64,000 bases of DNA, from NCBI RefSeq assembly GCF_009674885.1, contig NZ_WKKA01000009.1, positions 1 to 64,000 on the forward strand. Reading direction: 5' to 3'. The number at the start of each line of letters is the position of its first letter. Positions within the stretch are counted from its first letter, which is position 1. Both the position numbers and the translations under genes were made by a program. The notes under the pieces were generated by a model, which had not been told where the DNA came from, made no database searches, and saw only the letters and a list, made by a program, of their open reading frames with translations. Shown here one piece after another: positions 7,595 through 16,249 of the stretch. This DNA comes from Paracoccus sp. S-4012 (GTDB lineage: Bacteria > Pseudomonadota > Alphaproteobacteria > Rhodobacterales > Rhodobacteraceae).

Positions 7595-9889
7595 CTATTT
7601 CGGATCGTCCATCCGCAACCGGAGCGACACCTCGCCCTTGACCGGCCGCGTCCAGTTCAGCTGCACGCTCTTCTGGTCCGCCCCCTGCCGCAACCGCACC
7701 CAGGGCAGTTCCCCCACCCGCGCGTTCCCGCCATCCGTGATCGCCGAGACCGGCACCACCGCATCGACGTTGCGCGTGAACCCGTTCAGCGGCAGCCGCC
7801 CCTGGGTGGGCACCTCCCAGACGGCCGCCGCGCTCGCCTGATTATGGCGCAGCTGCAGCGGGTTGGCCACGAAGGTCGAGATGCCGTTGAAGGTGTTCCC
7901 CGAGAACTCGATGTTGCGCATGTAGCCGTAATCGAGATCGGCGAAGGTGGTGTCCACGCGCTCGACCCGCTCCATGCGGAAGCTGGCGTCCTTGAAGACG
8001 TTGCCGGTCACGGTCAGCCCCTGGACGTAATGCCCGGCACCATAGGGCTTGATGACGATCCACGAGAAATACGCCACCGTATGCGAGGCGAGGAAGGTAT
8101 TGCCCGTCACCACCAGCCCACCGAACGACAGCTGCGCCCCGGTGAAGGCGGGCCGCGGCTCGTATTCGTTGGTCCACTCGATTCCGGCGTTGTCGATGTA
8201 GTTGGCCGTGACCGTCACCTGCACGTTGAGGTTCGCGATCACCAGCCCGGCAAAGCGCAGCCCGTCATTGCTGTCGTCGCCCTGGAACCAGTGGTTGCCG
8301 ATGATGAGGTGCCCGCTGCCCGCGGCCACCATGAAATGCCCGAAGCGCACAAAGCGGTTGTTGCGGATCTTGGCGTCGTTGGCGTTGACGTTGATGGCGA
8401 TCGTGGTGCGGGTCTGCGCCGGCGCCTGCATCTCGTTCGAGAGGAACTGGCAGCGGTCGACCAGGATGTCCTGGCAGCCGCGGCCGATCGAGGTGATCCC
8501 CCGGTCCTTGGGCCGCACGACATAGCAGTCGCGGACGTGGATCATCTCGCCCTCCGGGGCCAGCATGATCGCGCTCGCGATGCCGTCGCAGATGAAATTG
8601 ATGTTGGTGAAGTTGAGCCGGTCCACCTTCTCCATGCCCGACATGTCGAAGAGGTAGCGGTCGCGGGTGAAGGTCAGCATCCGCGTGCCGGAGCCGCCGT
8701 AAAGCGGCTGGCTCAGCGTCAGCGTCCCGGCGCCGAGGTTCCTGGCACGCACATAGACCTCGCGCCCCACGCCGGGGCCGGTCACGCGGGCGCCGACCTC
8801 GACATGGGCGACGTTGACGACGCCCTTCAGCGTCCTGGGATCGGCGATGTCATAGCTCGCCTGCGAGGTGACGCTGGCGCTGGCCCAGGCCGGCCCCGGC
8901 ACCACGGCGATCTCGCCATTCGCGATCACCCGCCGGTTCGAGAAGGTCGGCCGCCCCGGCACCGCCTCGTGCAGCATCAGGGGCTCGCTGAGGTCCACCC
9001 GCCGCCCGCAGAGGTCGAGCGTGCTGTGGTCGGTAAAGCCCAGCAGTGCCTGCACGGCGCGCCGGAACCCCTCGGTCTCGTCGCCGAAGGCCTCGGCATA
9101 GGCGGGGAAGTTGAACGAGCCGACCAGCGCCAGCCGCGCCGCCCGGGGCATGGTGACGGTGCCCTGAAACCGCACCGGCGCCTCGATCGTCAGGTCCGAG
9201 CCGATGCGGAAGACCCCGCCCGGCACGAGGATCTCGCGCCCCGCCGCCGCGGCATCGGCGGCCGCGAAGGCCGCGCGGTCGTCCGCCACGCCGTCGCCCA
9301 CAGCGCCGTAGTCGCGCACATCGACCCAGTCCATCATCGTGCGCAGGAAGACCGAGGTCACGTCCTCGATGCGGATCGACTCGATCCTGACCGAGCCGCC
9401 ATTGGCGCCGAACAGGTCAAGGCCGAAATGCCCGTAAATCGCCTCGCGGCCCCAGGCCATGTGCACGCCCGGCCGCCGCCCGGTGCCGACGATCGCGCTG
9501 ACCTCGATCACCTGGCCGTAGGCCGTGAACGCCCGCGCCGGCCCGGTCTGGACCACGCCGCCCACGTTCCCGCGCGCGCCATTGCCCGCCCAGCCCGCGA
9601 TGCGGACCGAGGGCAGGTTCCCCGCCACCGCCTTCAGCCGCGCGCTGATCCGCAGATAGATGCCGGGGATGACCGGCGTCTCGGCCATGAAGCGCAGCCG
9701 GGTCAGATCCTGGGTCTTGAGGATCTCGAGGCAGGAGCCGAAGTCCTGATCCGCGGGCACGATGGCGGCATTGGCGACCCCGGTCCAGGTGGCGCTGCCG
9801 GGCGTCCCGTTCTCGCGCGACCATGCGGAGAGCCCCGCGGCGAAGCCCGGCGGGTCGAGTTGCAGCCCCTCGGTGATGGCGATGTTCAT
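7595..9889 (-). CDS. Pectate-lyase/GH28-like right-handed beta-helix protein
   Basis: The 764-residue protein has an N-terminal beta-sandwich-like region (about 1-200). Next comes the pectate lyase 3 entry motif DVRDYGAVGDGVADDRAAF (about 206-225), and then a long parallel beta-helix with repeated short turns ending in GN or N ladders (VTVTANYIDN, LVVTGNTF, LTVTGNVF, IEFSGNTF). No signal peptide is visible, which fits a phage-like tail/spike or a protein exported another way. Homologues are common in Rhodobacterales; substrate unknown. ATG 9889 is preferred because GAGGAGGGGG lies just upstream. Its leader resembles that of the lysozyme gene at 22522. Confidence 0.75.
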   Translation of the reverse strand: MNIAITEGLQLDPPGFAAGLSAWSRENGTPGSATWTGVANAAIVPADQDFGSCLEILKTQDLTRLRFMAETPVIPGIYLRISARLKAVAGNLPSVRIAGWAGNGARGNVGGVVQTGPARAFTAYGQVIEVSAIVGTGRRPGVHMAWGREAIYGHFGLDLFGANGGSVRIESIRIEDVTSVFLRTMMDWVDVRDYGAVGDGVADDRAAFAAADAAAAGREILVPGGVFRIGSDLTIEAPVRFQGTVTMPRAARLALVGSFNFPAYAEAFGDETEGFRRAVQALLGFTDHSTLDLCGRRVDLSEPLMLHEAVPGRPTFSNRRVIANGEIAVVPGPAWASASVTSQASYDIADPRTLKGVVNVAHVEVGARVTGPGVGREVYVRARNLGAGTLTLSQPLYGGSGTRMLTFTRDRYLFDMSGMEKVDRLNFTNINFICDGIASAIMLAPEGEMIHVRDCYVVRPKDRGITSIGRGCQDILVDRCQFLSNEMQAPAQTRTTIAINVNANDAKIRNNRFVRFGHFMVAAGSGHLIIGNHWFQGDDSNDGLRFAGLVIANLNVQVTVTANYIDNAGIEWTNEYEPRPAFTGAQLSFGGLVVTGNTFLASHTVAYFSWIVIKPYGAGHYVQGLTVTGNVFKDASFRMERVERVDTTFADLDYGYMRNIEFSGNTFNGISTFVANPLQLRHNQASAAAVWEVPTQGRLPLNGFTRNVDAVVPVSAITDGGNARVGELPWVRLRQGADQKSVQLNWTRPVKGEVSLRLRMDDPK

Positions 9890-9929
9890 GCGGGTCCCCC
9901 TCCTCACGCGACGGGGAGACTGCACCGAG

Positions 9930-9948
9930 GGGGTTAACGAAGCCTGAG
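9930..9948 (-). promoter_or_regulatory. CtrA-like box upstream of the beta-helix gene
   Basis: On the minus strand the sequence CTCA-N7-TTAACCCC places TTAA 48 nt before the start codon. The TTAAC half fits the CtrA half-site; the upstream half (CTCA) is poor. Confidence 0.4.
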
Positions 9949-9981
9949 CGGAGCGCCCGCCGCAACGCCCCGCCGCGCAAC

Positions 9982-10030
9982 GCGAACTTTCGTACGAAAA
10001 TTCGCCAGGATTGTTCGTACGAACAATCCT
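9982..10030. promoter_or_regulatory. Tandem 24-bp palindromes with core TTCGTACGAA
   Basis: Positions 10007-10030 form a perfect 24-bp palindrome (AGGATTGTTCGT and its complement). Positions 9982-10005 form a second 24-bp palindrome with one mismatched pair (GCGAAcTTTCGT). Both centre on TTCGTACGAA and the centres are 25 bp apart. They lie between the lysS stop and the beta-helix leader. The arrangement suggests two operators for a dimeric repressor; no T tract follows, so a terminator role is less likely. The regulator is not identified. Confidence 0.6.
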
Positions 10031-11614
10031 CTACGTGGCCGCCAGCTCGCCCGAGAGTGCCCGCCCGATCAACGCCTGCGTCTCCTCGATCCCGTAGAGC
10101 GCGATGAAGCCGCCGAAGCGCGGCCCCTGCTCGGCCCCGAGGAGCACCTGGTAGAGCGCCGCGAACCAGTCCTTCATCGGCTCGAACCCGTGGTCGCGCC
10201 CGACCGCATAGACCATCTCCTGCAGCCGCTCGCCATCCGCAGGGCCGTCCCAGGCCGCCAGCCGCCCGGCGAGGTCCTCGAGCGCCGCCCGCTCCTTCTC
10301 CGAGGCGGCGCGATGGACCCGCGTCGGCGCCACGAAATCCTCGAAATACCGCACCGCATGGCCCGCGGCGGCGTCGAGGTCGGGATGCGTCCCGGGGCTC
10401 GCCTCCGGCGCATAGCGGCGGATGAAGCCCCAGAGGGTCTCCCGGTCACGCGCGCCCGACACCGCAGCAAGGTTCAGCAGCATGGCGAAGGGCACGACGA
10501 GGTTCGATTCCGGGACATTTCCGCCGTGAATATGCCACACCGGATTGGCCAGCTGCTGCTCGACCGCCTGGCCGGGATAGGCGCGCAATTGCTGGTGGTA
10601 TTCGTCCACCGCCTTCGGGATGACGTCGAAATACATCCGCTTGGCGGTCTTCGGCTTCTGGTACATGAAATAGCTGAGGCTTTCCGACGCCGCATAGGTC
10701 AGCCATTCGTCGATCGAAAGGCCGTTGCCCTTCGACTTGGATATCTTCTGCCCGTGCTGGTCGAGGAACAGCTCATAGGTGAAATGCTCGGGCGCGCGGC
10801 CGCCCAGAACCTCGCAGATGCCGTCATAGATCGGCGTGTTCGTCGAATGGTCCTTGCCATACATCTCGAAATCCACGTCGAGCGCGGCCCAGCGGGCGCC
10901 GAAATCGGGCTTCCACTGCAGCTTCACATGCCCGCCCGTGACCGGCAGCGTCCATTCGCGGCCGGTGTCGTCGTCGAAGGTGATCTCGCCCCTCGCGGGG
11001 TCCACGTTCTTGATCGGGACGTAAAGCACGCGGCCGGTTTCGGGGTGAATCGGCAGGAAGCAGGAATAGGTCTGCTGCCGCTCCTCGCGCAGGGAGGCCA
11101 GCATGATCTCCATGATCGCGTCGTAACGCTCGGCCGCCTTCAGCAGCGTTTCATCGAACTGCCCGGACCTGTAGAATTCCGTCGCGCTGATGAACTCATA
11201 CTCAAACCCGAAGGTATCGAGAAACCGCCGCAGCATGGCGTTGTTGTGGTCCCCGAAGCTCTCGTATTCGCCGAACGGGTCCGGCACGCTGGTCAGCGGC
11301 AATTGCAGATGCTCGCGCAGCATTTCGGTCTGCGGCACGTTCTCGGGCACCTTCCGCATGCCGTCGAGATCGTCCGAGAAACAGAACAGCCGCGTCGGGA
11401 TGTCGCTGATGATCTCGAAGGCGCGGCGGATCATGGTCGTGCGCGCCACCTCGCCGAAGGTGCCGATATGCGGCAGGCCCGAGGGGCCGTAGCCGGTCTC
11501 GAACAGCACATAGCCCTTTTCCGGGTCGCGCTTTTCGTAGCGCTTCAGCACCCGGCGCGCTTCCTCGAAGGGCCAGGCCTTGCTGGTCATGGCGGCATCG
11601 CGCAGGCTCGACAT
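10031..11614 (-). CDS. lysS: Lysine--tRNA ligase, class I
   Basis: The 527-residue enzyme has the class I signature HIG ([14 protein letters not shown], about residues 47-60) and the KMSKS equivalent KISKSKG about residue 290. It charges tRNA-Lys with lysine in the cytoplasm. The class I form, rather than the class II form found in most bacteria, is characteristic of alphaproteobacteria. ATG 11614 is chosen because AAGGA lies 7 nt upstream; an in-frame extension upstream has no ribosome site. Length is typical. It is monocistronic, with palindromes immediately after its stop. Confidence 0.97.
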   Translation of the reverse strand: MSSLRDAAMTSKAWPFEEARRVLKRYEKRDPEKGYVLFETGYGPSGLPHIGTFGEVARTTMIRRAFEIISDIPTRLFCFSDDLDGMRKVPENVPQTEMLREHLQLPLTSVPDPFGEYESFGDHNNAMLRRFLDTFGFEYEFISATEFYRSGQFDETLLKAAERYDAIMEIMLASLREERQQTYSCFLPIHPETGRVLYVPIKNVDPARGEITFDDDTGREWTLPVTGGHVKLQWKPDFGARWAALDVDFEMYGKDHSTNTPIYDGICEVLGGRAPEHFTYELFLDQHGQKISKSKGNGLSIDEWLTYAASESLSYFMYQKPKTAKRMYFDVIPKAVDEYHQQLRAYPGQAVEQQLANPVWHIHGGNVPESNLVVPFAMLLNLAAVSGARDRETLWGFIRRYAPEASPGTHPDLDAAAGHAVRYFEDFVAPTRVHRAASEKERAALEDLAGRLAAWDGPADGERLQEMVYAVGRDHGFEPMKDWFAALYQVLLGAEQGPRFGGFIALYGIEETQALIGRALSGELAAT

Positions 11615-11721
11615 GGACGGTCCTTTCGGAAACGGGCGGGGCAAGTCCCGGCCCTTATTGAAGGGGCGCGCGTTGGTCAATAATCTGGCGCCCGGCGCTG
11701 TCCCGGCGCCCGGAGCAAACC

Positions 11722-12144
11722 ATGACCCTCGAGCTGCCCTCCCTCTCGCCCTGCGACGCGCTCGTCGCGGCGATGGTTGCGGTCTCGGCCTCGGATGCCG
11801 GCCTGCGGACGTCGGAACTCGTGGCGATCGAACGGATCGTCGATCACGCCCCGGTGTTTGCCGATTACGACGTGGGCCGCATCCGCGCGGTGTCGCAGAC
11901 GGTGCTGACCCTCTTCGAGCACGAGGACGGCCTCGACGCCCTTTTCGGCCTGATCCGGGACGCGCTGCCGCAGCCGCTCCACGACACCGCCTATGCGCTT
12001 GCCTGCGACGTGGCGGCGGCGGACACCCGCATCGGCGAGACCGAGGGCGAACTGCTGGCCGAGATGCGCCACCAGCTCGACATCGACCGCCTCCATGCCG
12101 CGGCGATCGAGCTCTCGGCGCGGGCGCGGCACCGGACCCTCTGA
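11722..12144 (+). CDS. TerB-family (tellurite resistance-like) protein
   Basis: The 140-residue all-helical protein carries the TerB pattern of two acidic helix caps ([19 protein letters not shown] and [17 protein letters not shown]). TerB-fold proteins bind divalent metal and occur in stress and chaperone contexts; tellurite resistance itself is not implied. It is divergent from lysS and convergent with dacB. No partner ter genes are nearby, so it is a lone copy of the fold also seen in the DjlA-like protein at 3266. Confidence 0.8.
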   Translation: MTLELPSLSPCDALVAAMVAVSASDAGLRTSELVAIERIVDHAPVFADYDVGRIRAVSQTVLTLFEHEDGLDALFGLIRDALPQPLHDTAYALACDVAAADTRIGETEGELLAEMRHQLDIDRLHAAAIELSARARHRTL

Positions 12145-12146
12145 CG

Positions 12147-13553
12147 TCACCCCCATTCGGCGGTCCAGCCCTCGATCAGCCGCGACTGCAAATGCTTGGC
12201 GCGCGTGACCCAGGCGGCGCTGCCTTCGGGCGACTCCCGCCCCTGGCTCGCGGCGCGGCGAGCCTCGTCGGCGCAGAGGATGGCGAAGGCAAGTTCGCGC
12301 GCCGGCGCATCGGTGCGGGCGGCAAGCCCCGCGAGATTCGAGACGAAGTTCAGCGTCCCGGTCTTGGCCAGCAGGCTGACCGGCGCGTCCAGGGTCTTTC
12401 CGGTGGCGTCCCGCAACGGCTCCTGCGGCAGCAGCGCCCGCAGGTGCCGCCCCGGCCCAGCCATGACCCCGGCCAGGGCCGCCGCGCTGATACGGCTCGC
12501 CGCCGAAAGCCCCGAGTGGTCGGCGAAGCGGAACGGCCGCCGCACCCCCTGTCCGGCCAGCCACCCCTCCATCGCCCGTGCGGAGGCTACGAGACTGCCC
12601 TCGCCGCTCGCCGCCAGCCCGACCGCCTCGGCCGTGAGGTTGGTCGAATAGTCCAGCATTCCGCGCAGGATCTCGCTCAGCGGCGGGCTCTCGGTCCGGG
12701 CGATCTCCCTGGCGGCGGGCGGCAATTCGTCCAGCACCTCGGCGGGTTCGAGCGCCAGCCCCTCGGCCCGCAGCAGCGTGCGGAACACGTCGCCGGCGTA
12801 GAGTTCGGGGTGGCGCACCGGCAGCCAGCGGCTGCCCGGCCGCCGGACCGCATCGCGGGCCACGTGCCAGCCCTCGACGGTGCCGTCCGTCTCCCAGTCG
12901 AACAGCGCCGCCGTCCTCTCGGCCGCCGCGATCGAGACGCTGCCGACCGGCGGGCTCAGCCGCGCGGCCCGCGCCTCGAGGCTGAATTGCGGCCCTCCCG
13001 GACCGCTGCGCCAGCCGAGATGCACGCGGTTGAAGTTCAGCATCATGCCCGAAAGCGCGGGGTTGTAGGACAGGTGGTCGTCCTGCTCCGGCGCGATCTC
13101 CGCCAGCCGAGGCAGCGCGCCGCCCCAGACCGCCAGCCGCGTGGCGCCGGTGGCCACGGACGCCCGCTGCGCCAGCTCCGCCAGCCGGTCGGTATCCAGC
13201 ACCGGATCGCCGCCGCCCGCGAGGATCAGCCGGTCGCCATCGGTCAGAACCCGCGTCACGAAGCGGTGCCGCGGCCCCAGCCGGTCGAGCGCATAGAGCG
13301 CCGTGACCGCCTTCAGCGTGCTCGCCGGGGGCAGCGGAAGATCGGCGTTCATCCCGCCCAGCGGCAGCCCCGTCGCCGCGTCGAGGACGGCGAAGCCGAC
13401 GCTTCCGCCGAGGCCTGCCTGCGCGATCAGATCGGCGGCGGCGGGCTGCGGCTGCGGCGGCTTCGGGGGCGGGCGGACGCCGTAGACGTCGCCCCGGACC
13501 GGCCGCGCGACGCCCGCCGCCATCGCCCCGAGAAGGAAGCCGCGCCGCTTCAT
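12147..13553 (-). CDS. dacB: D-alanyl-D-alanine carboxypeptidase/endopeptidase (PBP4 type)
   Basis: The 468-residue protein has an N-terminal export signal ([21 protein letters not shown]; the double Arg suggests a Tat-like signal). It has the three penicillin-binding motifs of the S13 family: SxxK at S78-K81, SxN at S303-N305 and KTG at 397-399. It trims or cleaves peptidoglycan stem peptides in the periplasm. The start overlaps the end of nadD by 4 nt (ATGA), so both are translated from one transcript. Confidence 0.92.
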   Translation of the reverse strand: MKRRGFLLGAMAAGVARPVRGDVYGVRPPPKPPQPQPAAADLIAQAGLGGSVGFAVLDAATGLPLGGMNADLPLPPASTLKAVTALYALDRLGPRHRFVTRVLTDGDRLILAGGGDPVLDTDRLAELAQRASVATGATRLAVWGGALPRLAEIAPEQDDHLSYNPALSGMMLNFNRVHLGWRSGPGGPQFSLEARAARLSPPVGSVSIAAAERTAALFDWETDGTVEGWHVARDAVRRPGSRWLPVRHPELYAGDVFRTLLRAEGLALEPAEVLDELPPAAREIARTESPPLSEILRGMLDYSTNLTAEAVGLAASGEGSLVASARAMEGWLAGQGVRRPFRFADHSGLSAASRISAAALAGVMAGPGRHLRALLPQEPLRDATGKTLDAPVSLLAKTGTLNFVSNLAGLAARTDAPARELAFAILCADEARRAASQGRESPEGSAAWVTRAKHLQSRLIEGWTAEWG

Positions 13554-14167
13554 GCCGTGACCTTCGCCGGAACGCCCTCGCGCACCGCCCGGAGAGCGCT
13601 CGACGAGGCCGGATGCATCGGCAGGTTCACAAGCGCCCAGGCCGGCGGCGCGGCCGTGGCGAGGCGATGCGACTCGGACTCCGGCAGCCGGTACCGCGCC
13701 AGCACCCGCGCCGCGACCGAGGTCCGCGCCGCCAGCCGCGAGCCGGGCCGCGCCAGAACGCCGATCGGCACGCGCGCCGCGATCTCGCGCCACCGCTGCC
13801 ACCGCGCGAACTGCACCATGTTGTCGCTGCCCATCAGCCAGACGAATCGCACCCCGGGATAGCGCGCCTGAAGCGCCGCGATCGTGTCGGCCGTGAGCCG
13901 GGTGCCAAGCCGCGCCTCGATATCCGTCACGACGATCCGCGGGTCGCGGACCAGCGCCCGCGCCGCCGCCACGCGCGCGGCCAGCGGCGCCGGCCCATGC
14001 GGCTTCAGCGGGTTGCCGGGCGAAACCAGCCACCACACCCGGTCCAGACCGAATCGGGCCAGCGCCTGCCGGCTCACATGCAGATGCCCGCCATGCGGCG
14101 GGTCGAAGGAGCCGCCGAAGAGGCCGACGCGCTGTCCCGGCAGCGCGAGGGGGTGGAGGGAAACCAT
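13550..14167 (-). CDS. nadD: Nicotinate-nucleotide adenylyltransferase
   Basis: The 205-residue protein begins with the nucleotidyltransferase signature [18 protein letters not shown], containing the HxGH ATP-binding motif, followed by [12 protein letters not shown] and the [16 protein letters not shown] segment typical of NadD. It makes nicotinate adenine dinucleotide from NaMN and ATP in NAD synthesis. It overlaps dacB by 4 nt. The pairing with dacB instead of proA/rsfS is a local arrangement. Confidence 0.93.
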   Translation of the reverse strand: MVSLHPLALPGQRVGLFGGSFDPPHGGHLHVSRQALARFGLDRVWWLVSPGNPLKPHGPAPLAARVAAARALVRDPRIVVTDIEARLGTRLTADTIAALQARYPGVRFVWLMGSDNMVQFARWQRWREIAARVPIGVLARPGSRLAARTSVAARVLARYRLPESESHRLATAAPPAWALVNLPMHPASSSALRAVREGVPAKVTA

Positions 14168-14209
14168 GCGCCCCGTCTAGGTGCCCGGGCGCGCGGCCTG
14201 CAAGAGCGA

Positions 14210-15250
14210 TCACGGGAAGCTCAACGGCGCCGAGACCTCGCCCTCGCGCGGTCCCAGCGGCCCGCCGAGGCAGCAGCGGCCGCGCCCGCTGCGCTTGGCG
14301 GCATAGAGCGCGGCGTCCGCCTCGGCCGCCAGCATCCCGAGGTCGGGCGGCGCGGCAGAGGTCGCGACCGCGATGCCGATGCTGGCCGAGACCGAGAGCC
14401 TCGTCCCGCCGATCGCCACCGGCTCCTCGATCCGGGCGATGATCCGCCGGGCCAGCCGCTCTAGCGGCTGCGGCGCCGCGAGGCCCCGCAGCAGCAGCAC
14501 GAACTCGTCGCCGCCGGGCCGCGCCACGGTGTCGCCGGCCCGCGTCTCCTCGGTCAGGATGCGCGCGACATGGGCAAGCAGCGCATCGCCCGCGGCATGG
14601 CCGTGATGGTCGTTCACCGCCTTGAAGCCGTCGAGGTCGAGATGCAGCACCGCGAAGCCCGCGCCCCCCTCGCCCCGCCGCTCGAGCCGCAGCGCCCCCG
14701 CCGCGCGCTGCAGCGCGAGGTCGAGGCCGCGGCGATTGGCCAGCCGCGTCAGCGGATCGGTGAGCGATTCCGTCTCGGCGGTCTGGCGCGCGTCATCGAG
14801 CGCGCTGTTGTGCCGTGCCAGCGCCGCGACCGCGGTCCGCGTCGCCTCGTAGAGAAAGAGGAGCTCCATCGCCAGCTCGCTCGGTGCGAAGTCGGCATCG
14901 GTCAGGTCGAATTGCCGCACCGCCTGCGGCAGGCCGATGCCGAAGCCGAGATTGAGGATCAGCCGCCCCCCGGCGCCCGCGACCGCATGGCCGCGCAGCA
15001 GCGCCTGCGGCGCCGGCTTCTGGCGCAGGAACAGACGCCGCCCCTCCCCCGCGGCGGCCCGCAGCCCCTCCATCGCGCCGCCCGCATGATGCGGCCGCTC
15101 GATCACGAAGGCCTCCTCGAGGTGCCGCGCCGGACCGATCAGCTTGCGCAGCGTCGGCCCGGCGGACAGCAGATGCCCCTCCTCGTCGAGGACGAGGTGC
15201 ATCGGCAGGAGCCGCGCGAGGTCGGCGCAGCGCAGCGCGCCGGCCGTCAC
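14210..15250 (-). CDS. Diguanylate cyclase with H-NOX-associated N-terminal domain
   Basis: The 346-residue protein has an N-terminal region (about 1-125, LARLLPMHLVLDEEGHLLSAGPTL) like the haem-NO-binding-associated PAS domain, a coiled linker around 130-160, and a GGDEF domain with LTDPLTRLANRRGLD and GGDEF at residues 246-250. An inhibitory-site RxxD is present at 237-240. It should make c-di-GMP from two GTP. It overlaps the upstream H-NOX gene by 4 nt, so sensor and enzyme form a pair. In Rhodobacterales, H-NOX/DGC pairs have been tied to the CtrA phosphorelay. Confidence 0.9.
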   Translation of the reverse strand: MTAGALRCADLARLLPMHLVLDEEGHLLSAGPTLRKLIGPARHLEEAFVIERPHHAGGAMEGLRAAAGEGRRLFLRQKPAPQALLRGHAVAGAGGRLILNLGFGIGLPQAVRQFDLTDADFAPSELAMELLFLYEATRTAVAALARHNSALDDARQTAETESLTDPLTRLANRRGLDLALQRAAGALRLERRGEGGAGFAVLHLDLDGFKAVNDHHGHAAGDALLAHVARILTEETRAGDTVARPGGDEFVLLLRGLAAPQPLERLARRIIARIEEPVAIGGTRLSVSASIGIAVATSAAPPDLGMLAAEADAALYAAKRSGRGRCCLGGPLGPREGEVSAPLSFP

Positions 15251-15825
15251 GCAACCGCCCCCCGCAGGGCCGGTCCCGCCGCGAGATCGAAGTCCCGCGC
15301 GGCCGAGAAGGCCTCGTCCGAGACGTCCACCGCGATCGCCGCGCCCTCGTCGACGATCAGCGCGAGGGCGCCGTAATCATCCGACATCGCGCGCAGGAGC
15401 CCGGCGAGCACGCTCTGCCATTCCACCGCGCCGCGGCTGACGCCCACGCGGAAGCGCCCCCGCCCGCTCACCGTGACGCTGAATCGCGGCATCTCGAGGT
15501 CGGGCAGCACCAGATGCGCCCTGCCCTGCAACTCCTCGAGCGAGAGGACGAACTCGCCGAAATCCGCGCCCGAGAACCGCAGCAGACGCCGCGCCGGCTC
15601 CATCCGCGCGAGCCAGGCGCCGAGGTCCTCCAGCATCTCCTCGGCAGGCTTGCCGAGGGTTGCCGCCGACGCCGCGATCAGTTGCAGGGTCAGGCGGTCG
15701 GGATAATGCCGGAACGGCGCGAACCCTTCCGGGCAGTCGATCCGCGCCGCCACCTGCGCCCAGGCGGCCTCGCCGTAGCTGTCGCAGACAAATTCCTGGA
15801 TGGTGTGGTTCACGAGGCCGTGCAT
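15247..15825 (-). CDS. H-NOX family protein with atypical haem pocket
   Basis: The 192-residue protein begins MHGLVNHTIQEFVCDSYG, the usual H-NOX opening, and has YPDRLTLQLIAASAATLGKP and LLRFSGADFGEFVLSLEEL. At the position where H-NOX proteins carry the proximal haem His (LxxLH) it has Gln100; the nearest His is H104. The YxSxR motif is replaced by VGVSR (residues 127-131), keeping only the Arg. H-NOX domains sense NO or O2 through haem and control a partner cyclase; this copy may bind haem differently or not at all. It is first in an operon with the diguanylate cyclase. Confidence 0.88.
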   Translation of the reverse strand: MHGLVNHTIQEFVCDSYGEAAWAQVAARIDCPEGFAPFRHYPDRLTLQLIAASAATLGKPAEEMLEDLGAWLARMEPARRLLRFSGADFGEFVLSLEELQGRAHLVLPDLEMPRFSVTVSGRGRFRVGVSRGAVEWQSVLAGLLRAMSDDYGALALIVDEGAAIAVDVSDEAFSAARDFDLAAGPALRGAVA

Positions 15826-15867
15826 CGCTGTCCCGTCCCTGCCGACGGGACCCTGCTAGCACTCGGG

Positions 15868-15884
15868 GGTTAAAAAAACCTTCA
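15868..15884 (-). promoter_or_regulatory. CtrA-like box upstream of the H-NOX operon
   Basis: On the minus strand TGAA-N7-TTAACC fits TTAA-N7-TTAA with one mismatch. TTAA lies 48 nt before the H-NOX start codon. Confidence 0.5.
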
Positions 15885-15890
15885 AGCCGC

Positions 15891-16169
15891 TCAGAGACCG
15901 GCCTCGAGCCGGGCGCGGGCGTGCATGATGGCCTCCGGCGCCAGCCCCTCGGCCGCGGCGAAATCGAGCAGGCGGCGGTCGTCGGCGAGCAGGAAATCGA
16001 GGACGAAGCCGCCGAATTCCGGCTGCCCGGCCATGCGCCGCAGGCTTGCGGGGTCGGCCCCGCTCGCCTCCAGCAGCGCCGCGGTGAGGTCCGGGCGGCC
16101 GGCGATGAATGCGAGCCCGCGCGCGCCCAGCTCGGCCACCTCCGCCGCTGCCGGCGAATTTTCGCTCAT
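15891..16169 (-). CDS. DUF3572 family protein
   Basis: The 92-residue acidic helical protein (AGRPDLTAALLEASGADPASL, then FGGFVLDFLLADDRRLLDFA) matches the DUF3572 family of alphaproteobacteria. Function is unknown. Homologues commonly sit next to a pleD-like response regulator gene, as here, where it is divergent from the GGDEF protein at 16250. Confidence 0.85.
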   Translation of the reverse strand: MSENSPAAAEVAELGARGLAFIAGRPDLTAALLEASGADPASLRRMAGQPEFGGFVLDFLLADDRRLLDFAAAEGLAPEAIMHARARLEAGL

Positions 16170-16189
16170 CCCGTTCCTGCCTCCGCCCG

Positions 16190-16206
16190 GAAATCCTTTG
16201 TTAACG
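16190..16206 (+). promoter_or_regulatory. CtrA-like box upstream of the PleD-like gene
   Basis: GAAA-N7-TTAACG places TTAA 49 nt before the chosen ATG at 16250. The second half is perfect for a CtrA half-site core; the first half has two mismatches. Confidence 0.4.
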
Positions 16207-16249
16207 TCTTGGCGCGATTATGGCGGCGAAGGCAACCGCGGGTAGGAAG

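Noticed and set aside
7844..9937. Long open frame on the plus strand opposite the beta-helix gene
   Set aside because: Composition is the Arg/His/Gly-rich pattern of an antisense shadow in high-GC DNA; the minus-strand frame has clear beta-helix motifs and a ribosome site.
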